DNA from: Streptomyces marianii | GTDB lineage: Bacteria; Actinomycetota; Actinomycetes; Streptomycetales; Streptomycetaceae | Assembly (NCBI RefSeq): GCF_005795905.1 | Contig: NZ_VAWE01000001.1 | Coordinates: forward strand, 3,444,501-3,508,500 | DNA length: 64,000 nt | Direction of reading: 5' to 3' | Shown here: positions 57,696-64,000 of the stretch, piece by piece | How positions within the stretch are numbered: position 1 is the first letter of the stretch | How the letters are laid out: the number at the start of each line of letters is the position of its first letter | Position numbers and translations under genes: made by a program | The notes under the pieces: generated by a model | What the model saw: only the letters and a program-made list of their open reading frames with translations | Told to the model about the DNA's origin: nothing | Database searches by the model: none

Positions 57696-58607
57696 TCAGA
57701 ACACCGACAGCCCGGTCAGCGTCGTGAACCGGTCCAGCGCCGCCACGCCCGCCACCGAATTGCCCTGCCCGTCCAGCCCCGGGCTCCACACGCACAGCGT
57801 GCACCGCCCCGGCACGACCGCCACGATCCCGCCGCCGACACCGCTCTTGCCGGGCAGCCCGACCCGGTAGGCGAACTCGCCCGCGGCGTCGTAGGTACCG
57901 CAGGTGAGCATCACCGCGTTGACCTGCTTCGCCTCGCTGCGGGTCAGCAGCCGGCTGCCGTCGGCCCGCAGACCGTGACGGGCCAGGAAACGGGCCGCAC
58001 GGGCGAGATCGGCGCAGTTCATCTCGATCGAGCACTGCCAGAAGTAGTGGTCGAGCAGCGCCGGGACGGAATTGGCGATGTTGCCGTACGAGGCCATGAA
58101 GTGGGCCAGCGCGGCATTGCGGTCGCCGTGCGCGGACTCGGACCCGGCGACCTCCGGGTCGAAGGCCAGCTCCGGGTTGCCGCTCTCCTGCCTCAGGAAC
58201 TCCAGCACCTCGCTGCTCGCGTCCCCGGTCAGGGTCAGCAGCCGGTCGGTGACGACGAGTGCTCCGGCGTTGATGAAGGGATTGCGCGGGATGCCGTTCT
58301 CGTACTCCAGCTGCACCAGGGAGTTGAACGGATTGCCGGAGGGCTCCCGGCCCACGTGCTCCCAGAGGCCGTCGCCGCCCAGGGAGAGCGCGAGGGCCAG
58401 GGCGAAGACCTTGGTGACCGACTGGGTGGAGAAGGGCCGCTCCCAGTCGCCGACGCCGTGGACCTTTCCGTCCAGGTCGGCGATGGCCATGCCGAAGTGC
58501 CGCGGGTCGACGGCGGCCAGGGCCGGGATGTACTCGGCCGGGGTGCCGCTGCCGACCAGCGGTGCGACGTCCTGCTCGATCCGCTCGAGGATCGCCTGGT
58601 AGTCCAT
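57696..58607 (-). CDS. glsA: Glutaminase
   Basis: 303 residues, the serine-dependent beta-lactamase-like glutaminase family. It hydrolyses glutamine to glutamate and ammonia. Catalytic serine and lysine are in PFSTQSVTKVF (S-x-x-K, about residue 65); other conserved motifs are PRNPFINAGALVVTD, GDRNAALAHFMASYGNI and GKSGVGGGIVAVVP. Length is typical of bacterial GlsA. It lies 18 nt after menG on the same strand, so it may be co-transcribed. Confidence 0.94.
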   Translation of the reverse strand: MDYQAILERIEQDVAPLVGSGTPAEYIPALAAVDPRHFGMAIADLDGKVHGVGDWERPFSTQSVTKVFALALALSLGGDGLWEHVGREPSGNPFNSLVQLEYENGIPRNPFINAGALVVTDRLLTLTGDASSEVLEFLRQESGNPELAFDPEVAGSESAHGDRNAALAHFMASYGNIANSVPALLDHYFWQCSIEMNCADLARAARFLARHGLRADGSRLLTRSEAKQVNAVMLTCGTYDAAGEFAYRVGLPGKSGVGGGIVAVVPGRCTLCVWSPGLDGQGNSVAGVAALDRFTTLTGLSVF

Positions 58608-58625
58608 GGTGCGGTCCCCGGGGGC

Positions 58626-59321
58626 TTACTGGGACTTGGTGCCGCGGTGCAGCGCGACGATGCCGCCGCTCAGATTGCGCCAGGCCACCTTCGACCAGCC
58701 GGCCTTCTGGAGCATCCCGGCGAGCTCCGCCTGCTCGGGCCAGGACCGGATCGACTCGGCGAGGTAGACGTACGCGTCGGGGTTGGACGAGACCGCGCGG
58801 GCGACGGGCGGCAGAGCCCGCATCAGGTACTCCTCGTACACGGTCCGGAACGGCGCCCGTGTCGGGTGCGAGAACTCGCAGATGACCACACGGCCGCCCG
58901 GCTTCGTCACGCGGTGCAACTCCCGCAGGGCACGGTCGGTGTCCTGGACGTTGCGCAGCCCGAAGCTGATCGTCACGGCGTCGAAGGAACCGTCCCGGAA
59001 GGGGAGCTTCGTCGCGTCACCGGCGGTCAGCGGCAGCCACGGGTGCCGCTTCTTGCCCTCGCGCAGCATGCCGAGCGAGAAGTCGCAAGGCACGACGTAA
59101 GCGCCGGTGCGGGTGAAGGGCAGCGAGGACGTGCCGGTCCCGGCCGCCAGGTCGAGGACGCGCTCGGCGGGCCGTGCCCCGACCGCCTGGGCGACCTCCC
59201 GGCGCCAGCGCCGGTCCTGACCGAGCGAGAGCACATCGTTGGTGAGGTCGTAGTTCGCCGCGACATCGTCGAACATCGAGGCGACTTCGTGCGGCTGCTT
59301 GTCCAGGGAAGCGCGGGTCAC
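58626..59321 (-). CDS. menG: Demethylmenaquinone methyltransferase
   Basis: 231 residues. It methylates demethylmenaquinone with S-adenosylmethionine in the last ring step of menaquinone synthesis. Family signatures are [20 protein letters not shown] with RRWRREV, SAM-binding [29 protein letters not shown] and [15 protein letters not shown] 59321 is chosen for normal length, with the open frame upstream ignored. The upstream 600 bp are filled by small mobile-element-like repeats. Confidence 0.94.
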   Translation of the reverse strand: MTRASLDKQPHEVASMFDDVAANYDLTNDVLSLGQDRRWRREVAQAVGARPAERVLDLAAGTGTSSLPFTRTGAYVVPCDFSLGMLREGKKRHPWLPLTAGDATKLPFRDGSFDAVTISFGLRNVQDTDRALRELHRVTKPGGRVVICEFSHPTRAPFRTVYEEYLMRALPPVARAVSSNPDAYVYLAESIRSWPEQAELAGMLQKAGWSKVAWRNLSGGIVALHRGTKSQ

Positions 59322-59428
59322 TGGCGTTCGGCCTCGCAGTGTCGGGTGCGGACGGTACGGCGGCCATTGTCTCAGGCACAGCGCGGCGGGCCCGGCGGGG
59401 GCGTGCCGGTGGGTTCCGGACCCGGCCC

Positions 59429-59600
59429 AGGGCGTGTTCCGAGAGTGGCTTCGCCCGCCCGCAGGGCGAGGCGGGGGTGTCCGGTGCGTGCGGCGCAAGG
59501 CGGAGGGAGGAGAGCGCGGCGGGCCGCGCCGACGGCCGGCAACGCCGCGAGGGTGCGTGCCAGAGGTCCCCGGCCAGGCCGGACTTTCGAAGCACGCCCT
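59429..59600. mobile_element. MITE-like element A
   Basis: 172 bp bounded by imperfect 17-bp terminal inverted repeats, AGGGCGTGTTCCGAGAG and CTTTCGAAGCACGCCCT (14 of 17 pairs). There is no coding capacity. Inside are further complementary GC-rich blocks. It is the first of three such elements that follow each other. Confidence 0.55.
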
Positions 59601-59605
59601 ACCTG

Positions 59606-59831
59606 GTGCCGCATCGGGCGACGTTCGCCCCGTCGCGGCGCCCGGCACGGCGACTCGCGGCGTTGCCGGATCAACCGATCAGGCCCACCACGAGGTCGAT
59701 CCGGCGCCTTGCGATCTTCCCCTCGGCCCGGAGGGCCTGGGGGAGACCCCACCCCCTCGACCGGAGGGCCGGGGGAGACCCCGTGCACCGGACGCCGCGC
59801 CTTGACGGGCAAACCCTGCCTGACGCGGCAC
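59606..59831. mobile_element. MITE-like element B
   Basis: 226 bp bounded by GTGCCGCATCGGGCG and TGCCTGACGCGGCAC (11 of 15 pairs). Inside, a CCGGAGGGCC(T)GGGGGAGACCCC unit occurs twice in tandem (about 59728-59750 and 59761-59782). No coding capacity. Confidence 0.45.
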
Positions 59832-59939
59832 TAGTGTCTCGTGTTCCCGTTGATGTCACGCCAGTTGACGCCACGCAAGGCGCTGACCAGCACCTTCGGG
59901 TCGAGCGCGAGTGACACGAAGAGAATCACGAGACACTAG
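59831..59939. mobile_element. MITE-like element C flanked by CTAG
   Basis: 109 bp with perfect 13-bp inverted ends, CTAGTGTCTCGTG (59831-59843) and CACGAGACACTAG (59927-59939). CTAG at both ends is the target type of several IS5-family elements. Its minus strand encodes a stub FVSLALDPKVLVSALRGVNW then RDING that may be the 3' end of a transposase. The right end supplies the TAG stop of the gene at 59936-60589. Confidence 0.6.
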
Positions 59940-60589
59940 CGCCGCCGGTACACCAGCCGGCCGCGGAGGACGGTGGCGACGCAGGTGCGGGCGCCGTGCT
60001 CGCGCAGGGCGGCGTAGGGGTCGCCGCCCACCGGTACGTCGAAGACCGCGAAGTCCGCGTCCCCGCCCTCGGGGCCCAGCGGCACCAGGAACGCCTCAGC
60101 CACGGGACCGCCCGCGAACGGGTCCAGGGACGGCGGTCCCCCCGGCTCCGTGAGCCGCTGCTCGCAGCTGAGTCCGGCTCGGGTCACCGCGTCGAGGACC
60201 GCGCTCCGCCAGAGGTCCCCGGCCAGCGCCACCGTTCCGTGCGCCAGCATCCGCTGCGCGCCGCGCCGCGCACTGGCTCCCCACCGGGCGTCCGTCATCT
60301 CCAGCGCGGCCAGCGCGGCGCCGGTGAGCGGCTCGGCGCCCAGCTCGCCGGACTCGCGAGGGTCGGGGTGGTAGGCCCGCTCCAGCAGTTCAGGCCCGTA
60401 CGGATTGCACAGGCCCGGCGTGAGCACCCCGGGCCAGCGCCGCACACGGGCCCCCGGATGGGCGGCGGCCACCTCCTCGTAGGGGCCCACGGCGGAGATC
60501 GCGCTTCCCCGGACGGCGACCGCGCCGCCCGGCACGGGAGCCCCCGGACCGCCGGGCAGCAGCAGGTCCGCCACGTGAATCGTCAGCAC
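59936..60589 (-). CDS. Amidohydrolase-like (imidazolonepropionase-type) protein
   Basis: 217 residues resembling the composite N- and C-terminal strands of amidohydrolases (MLTIHVADLLLPGG, GPYEEVAAAHPGARVRRWPG, VLTPGLCNPYGPELLERAYH; end ATVLRGRLVYRRR). It lacks the HxH and most metal ligands of an active enzyme and is much shorter than imidazolonepropionase (about 400). It follows mqnC by 7 nt, so it may support menaquinone synthesis. The stop codon is provided by the end of MITE-like element C; the C-terminus still looks complete. Confidence 0.75.
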   Translation of the reverse strand: MLTIHVADLLLPGGPGAPVPGGAVAVRGSAISAVGPYEEVAAAHPGARVRRWPGVLTPGLCNPYGPELLERAYHPDPRESGELGAEPLTGAALAALEMTDARWGASARRGAQRMLAHGTVALAGDLWRSAVLDAVTRAGLSCEQRLTEPGGPPSLDPFAGGPVAEAFLVPLGPEGGDADFAVFDVPVGGDPYAALREHGARTCVATVLRGRLVYRRR

Positions 60590-60596
60590 GGCGCAC

Positions 60597-61796
60597 TCAG
60601 TTGGCGTTCAGCAGCTTCAGCTCCGGGTGCGCCGTGCCGCCCTCGATCGCCGTCGAGGAGATGTGCGAGACGACGCGGTCGTCGGCCGGGTCGTTCGCCG
60701 GGTCGTCGTGCACGACGATGTGCTCGTACGTCGTCGTGCGCTGGGCCGGGACGCGGTCCGCGCGGCGGATCAGGTCGATGATCTCCTGCCGGTTGGAGCG
60801 GTGCCTGGCGCCCGCCGAGGAGACGACGTTCTCCTCCAGCATGATCGAGCCCAGGTCGTCCGCGCCGTAGTGCAGCGACAGCTGGCCGATCTCCTTGCCC
60901 GTGGTCAGCCAGGAGCCCTGGATGTGGGCGACGTTGTCGAAGAAGAGCCGGGCGATCGCGATCATCCGCAGGTACTCGAAGATCGTCGCCTGGGTCCGGC
61001 CCTTGAGGTGGTTGTTCTCCGACTGGTACGTGTACGGGATGAACGCCCGGAAGCCGCCCGTCCGGTCCTGTACGTCGCGGATCATCCGCAGGTGCTCGAT
61101 ACGCTCGGCGTTGGTCTCGCCGGTGCCCATCAGCATCGTGGACGTCGACTCCACTCCGAGCCCGTGCGCCGCCTCCATGATCTCCAGCCAGCGCTCGCCG
61201 GACTCCTTCAGCGGGGCGATCGCCTTACGCGGCCTCTCCGGCAGCAGTTCGGCGCCGGCACCCGCGAAGGAGTCGAGACCGGCCGCGCTGATGCGCCGGA
61301 CGGCCTCCTCCACGGACACTCCCGAGATCCTGGCCATGTGCTCCACCTCGGACGCGCCCAGGGAGTGGATGACCAGCTGCGGGAACTCCTTCTTGATCGC
61401 GGCGAAGTGCTTCTCGTAGTACTCGACGCCGTAGTCCGGGTGGTGACCGCCCTGGAACATGATCTGCGTGCCCCCGAGCTCCACCGTCTCGGCGCAGCGC
61501 CGCAGGACGTCGTCGAGGTCGCGGGTCCAGCCCTTGGCGGTGTCCTTGGGCGGGGCGTAGAAGGCACAGAACTTGCAGGCCGTCACGCAGACGTTGGTGT
61601 AGTTGATGTTGCGCTCGATGATGTACGTCGCGATGTGCTCGGTACCGGCGTAACGGCGGCGGCGCACGGCGTCCGCGGCGGCGCCCAGCGCGTGCAGCGG
61701 CGCAGAGCGGTAGAGGTCGAGCGCCTCTTCGGGGGTGATCCGCCCGCCCTCGGCGGCACGGTCCAGGACGGACTGGAGGTCGGCCTTCTGGGTCAC
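60597..61796 (-). CDS. mqnC: Cyclic dehypoxanthinyl futalosine synthase
   Basis: 399 residues, a radical SAM enzyme. The C-x3-C-x2-C motif is C70, C74 and C77 in VCVTACKFCAFYAPP. Family motifs EYYEKHFAAIKKEFPQLVIH and GTGETNAERIEHLRMIRDVQ are intact. It cyclises dehypoxanthine futalosine in the futalosine route to menaquinone, so the organism makes menaquinone by that route and not through isochorismate. Start GTG 61796. It is co-directional with menG and other quinone genes. Confidence 0.95.
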   Translation of the reverse strand: MTQKADLQSVLDRAAEGGRITPEEALDLYRSAPLHALGAAADAVRRRRYAGTEHIATYIIERNINYTNVCVTACKFCAFYAPPKDTAKGWTRDLDDVLRRCAETVELGGTQIMFQGGHHPDYGVEYYEKHFAAIKKEFPQLVIHSLGASEVEHMARISGVSVEEAVRRISAAGLDSFAGAGAELLPERPRKAIAPLKESGERWLEIMEAAHGLGVESTSTMLMGTGETNAERIEHLRMIRDVQDRTGGFRAFIPYTYQSENNHLKGRTQATIFEYLRMIAIARLFFDNVAHIQGSWLTTGKEIGQLSLHYGADDLGSIMLEENVVSSAGARHRSNRQEIIDLIRRADRVPAQRTTTYEHIVVHDDPANDPADDRVVSHISSTAIEGGTAHPELKLLNAN

Positions 61797-61945
61797 CGGG
61801 GTGTCACCTTTCGGTGGTGGAACAGGGCGTTACCGGACCGTGCCAGCCTACGACAGGCCCTGTGCGCGGCCCCCGGCGGCACCTCGGCGGCACGCCCGGC
61901 CCGGCCCCCGCCGGGACTTGGCGCATGCCGGTGGGCGGCCCGCTC

Positions 61946-63586
61946 TCATCCGCCGCTGCGCGTGAGGTCGCCGACCGGGTTGCCGGCGCGGGCGTCGGCC
62001 GAGACGTACCGCAGCGTCCCGCCGCTCAGTTCGAGACGCAGGCCCTTGGTGCTCTCGGTGCACATGCCCTTGCTGCGCGGCCCGCGCCGGGCGTCGACGA
62101 CGAGGGTGCGGGCGTCGGCGCGGGTGGCGGTCAGCAGGTCCTCGCAGATGAAGTTGCCCAGGATGTCGGTCTGCTCGGCCGTGCCTATCCGTTCCCCGGT
62201 GCGCCCGCCGGGCTCGATGGTGACCTTCATCGTGCCCGCGGGAAGTCCGGCCGCCGTGATGCTGCCCTCCCAGGTGCCCGCGAAAGCCTTCGGCACCTCG
62301 GCCGGGCCCGTCCCGCCGGCGGAGGGAGCGCCGGTCTCCGAGGCCGCGGGCGGCCGGGCCGCGGTGTCGTCGCGGCCGCCGCCACCGCCGGGGAAGAGGT
62401 CCAGCAGCACCCCGGCGCCCACCGTCACCGCGGCGAGCGCGCCGGCCACGGCGAGAGCCACGGTGCAGCTGACCTTGCGGGAGCCTGCCGGACGGTCGCT
62501 CTCGCGGCGGGTCGTGACCGAGAGGGACAGACGTCCGCCGGACTTCGCGTCAGAGGGCACCCGCTGCGAGGGAGGCGTCGGCAAGGGAGGCGGCGAGGCG
62601 GGAGCGGGCTCGATCGGCGGGCCGAACACGCCCAGGGCCTGGCTGGTGAACGGCACGGGCCCGGACGCCACCGGGTCCTCGGCGGACACCGGCTCCAGGT
62701 CGAGCAGCCGGACCGCCGTCCGGCTGACCTGCTCCACCAGCGGCCCGGGCAGCCAGCCCGCCGCCACGAGCGCCCCGGCACCGGCCGGCGCGAGCCGGCG
62801 GGCCAGCGCGGTGGGCTCCGGGCGGGCGGCCGGGTCCTTCGCGAGGCAGCCGGCGACGAGCTCGCGCAGTTCACCCGTGAGGGAGCCCAGCTCGGGCCCC
62901 TCGTGGACCACTTTGTAGAGCAGTGCGGCCGAGGACTCGCCGGGGAACGGCGCGGCACCCGTCGCCGCGTAGGCGAGCACCGCGCCGAGCGAGAAGACGT
63001 CCGCCGCGCCGGTCACCTCTCCCCCGCCGGTGATCTGCTCGGGTGCCATGTAGCCGGGGGAGCCGACGGAGACGCCGGTCGTGGTGAGGGACGCCGTGCC
63101 GTCGGTGGCCCGGGCGATGCCGAAGTCGATGAGCCGGGGACCGTCCAGGGCCAGCAGCACGTTGGACGGCTTCACGTCGCGGTGGACGAGTCCGGCCGCG
63201 TGGACGGCGGCCAGCGCCTCGGCCAGCCCGGCGCCCAGGGTCCGGACCGTGTGCTCGGGCAGCGGCCCGTGCACGGCCACCGCCGCGCCGAGTGCGGGTC
63301 CGGCGACGAAGCCGGTGGCCACCCAGGGCACGGGCGCGTCGGGGTCGGCGTCGAGGACGGGCGCCGTCCAGGCCCCTCCCACCCGTCTCGCCGCCTCCAC
63401 CTCGCGCCGGAACCGTGCCCGGAACTGCTCGTCGAGCGCGAAGTGGGGATGGACGACCTTCACCGCGACCGTACGGCCGCCCTCGCTGCGGGCGAGATAG
63501 ACCCGGCCCATTCCGCCCGCGCCGAGCCTGCCCAGCAGCCGGTAGGCGCCGATGGCCCGCGGCTCGCCGGCTTCCAACGGCTGCAT
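61946..63586 (-). CDS. Membrane-anchored Ser/Thr protein kinase
   Basis: 546 residues. The N-terminal PknB-type kinase domain (about 10-270) has GAGGMGRVYLARSEGG with TVAVKVV (P loop and Lys), LVHRDVKPSNVLL (catalytic), LIDFGIARA and GSPGYMAPEQITG. A Pro-rich linker leads to one membrane segment at about 375-395 (VALAVAGALAAVTVGAGVLL). The external domain (about 440-546) is beta-rich with two cysteines (FICEDL and GMCTES) and no PASTA repeats; it may sense a ligand. Start ATG 63586. Confidence 0.92.
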   Translation of the reverse strand: MQPLEAGEPRAIGAYRLLGRLGAGGMGRVYLARSEGGRTVAVKVVHPHFALDEQFRARFRREVEAARRVGGAWTAPVLDADPDAPVPWVATGFVAGPALGAAVAVHGPLPEHTVRTLGAGLAEALAAVHAAGLVHRDVKPSNVLLALDGPRLIDFGIARATDGTASLTTTGVSVGSPGYMAPEQITGGGEVTGAADVFSLGAVLAYAATGAAPFPGESSAALLYKVVHEGPELGSLTGELRELVAGCLAKDPAARPEPTALARRLAPAGAGALVAAGWLPGPLVEQVSRTAVRLLDLEPVSAEDPVASGPVPFTSQALGVFGPPIEPAPASPPPLPTPPSQRVPSDAKSGGRLSLSVTTRRESDRPAGSRKVSCTVALAVAGALAAVTVGAGVLLDLFPGGGGGRDDTAARPPAASETGAPSAGGTGPAEVPKAFAGTWEGSITAAGLPAGTMKVTIEPGGRTGERIGTAEQTDILGNFICEDLLTATRADARTLVVDARRGPRSKGMCTESTKGLRLELSGGTLRYVSADARAGNPVGDLTRSGG

Positions 63587-63794
63587 GCGCTTCCCTCCCC
63601 CTGTTCACGGCGGCCTGCGAGGCGCGTCCGGTCCGTCCAGCAGCGTAGGCCCAACGCGCGGGCCGGATCACCGGAATTGGGCCCGGTACGGGACCAACCG
63701 ATCGGTCCGGGCTCTCATCTCCCTGGCCGTAAACCACTCACCGCGCCTGTAACCCCCGCGAAGCGCGCTTGTCACCGCACAAACGGAGTACGCC

Positions 63795-64000
63795 ATGAAA
63801 CGGCTGTCCAAGGCGCTCATCGCCACCGTCGCCCTCGGCGCCGTCGCGCTCGCGTCGGGATGCTCGTCCGAAGGGGAGCCCGTCACCTTCGACGGGCCGT
63901 CCGCCGCCCCCGCCGGCCGGGGCGGCGGCGCGGCCGCCGCGGAGACCGCCGCGAAAACCCTGATGCCGACCGGCCCGAAGGCCGAGTTCACCACGCAGAA
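63795..64000 (+). CDS. Lipoprotein, 3' end beyond the window
   Basis: Starts ATG 63795 with GGAG about 7 nt upstream. It begins MKRLSKALIATVALGAVALA then SGCSSEGEPVTF: a lipoprotein signal peptide with lipobox LASGC, so the mature protein is anchored by its cysteine. A Gly/Ala-rich linker follows, then ETAAKTLMPTGPKAEFTTQ, still open at the window end. Function cannot be judged from the visible 68 residues. Confidence 0.75.
   Translation, partial: MKRLSKALIATVALGAVALASGCSSEGEPVTFDGPSAAPAGRGGGAAAAETAAKTLMPTGPKAEFTTQ

Overview
The window is very GC-rich actinobacterial DNA with GTG starts, stop/start overlaps of the ATGA and GTGA type, purine-rich ribosome sites and extremely G+C-rich third codon positions. 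The gene families and their order (yajQ, a partial nuo cluster, two sensor kinases and a regulator, korAB, htpX, a full nuoA-N operon, menG, mqnC) point to a Streptomyces or close relative chromosome core, not a plasmid or phage.

Layout. 1-2.2 kb is scarred DNA: two inverted copies of a TetR gene (one cut by the window edge), gene remnants and an IS5-type transposase stub. 2.2-8.1 kb holds tRNA-Tyr, yajQ, an ogt-alkB repair pair, a GlsB-type membrane protein, an amino-acid permease, YccF, HtpX and MscL. 8.3-18.7 kb (minus strand) is a second, incomplete complex I cluster, nuoA2-B2-C2-H2-I2-J2-K2-L2-M2-N2, with no nuoD, E, F or G; NuoC2 carries a giant low-complexity tail. 18.8-22.6 kb (plus strand) has two tandem histidine kinases whose catalytic halves are almost identical in DNA, then one LuxR-type response regulator. 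22.6-25.8 kb is a 49-codon ORF coupled to korA-korB (2-oxoacid:ferredoxin oxidoreductase). 25.8-36.7 kb is a mixed region: a divergent HxlR / NAD(P)-binding pair, RarD, a glyoxalase-like protein, a secreted M28 aminopeptidase, a LolA-like protein, a polyprenyl diphosphate synthase, a broken CocE hydrolase, fumarylacetoacetase and small proteins.

36.9-53.5 kb (minus strand) is the complete nuoABCDEFGHIJKLMN operon. A Rex-type site lies upstream and a 17-bp perfect terminator stem follows nuoN. 54.1-64 kb holds an NlpC/P60 hydrolase, a menaquinone/geranylgeranyl reductase-type flavoprotein, a GNAT enzyme, a decayed zinc-ribbon gene, glutaminase, menG, a cluster of MITE-like elements, a small amidohydrolase-like gene, mqnC, a Ser/Thr kinase and the start of a lipoprotein gene.

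The theme is respiration: complex I, its quinone (polyprenyl synthase, MqnC of the futalosine route, MenG, a side-chain reductase) and a ferredoxin-reducing enzyme. The most unusual items are the nuo2 cluster without a catalytic module but beside korAB, the repeat-rich NuoC2 tail, the homogenised kinase pair with a shared upstream GGTGGGG-N4-CCCCC motif, two unlisted 49-residue proteins, and the inverted tetR duplication. All product calls come from reading the translations; no database search was run.
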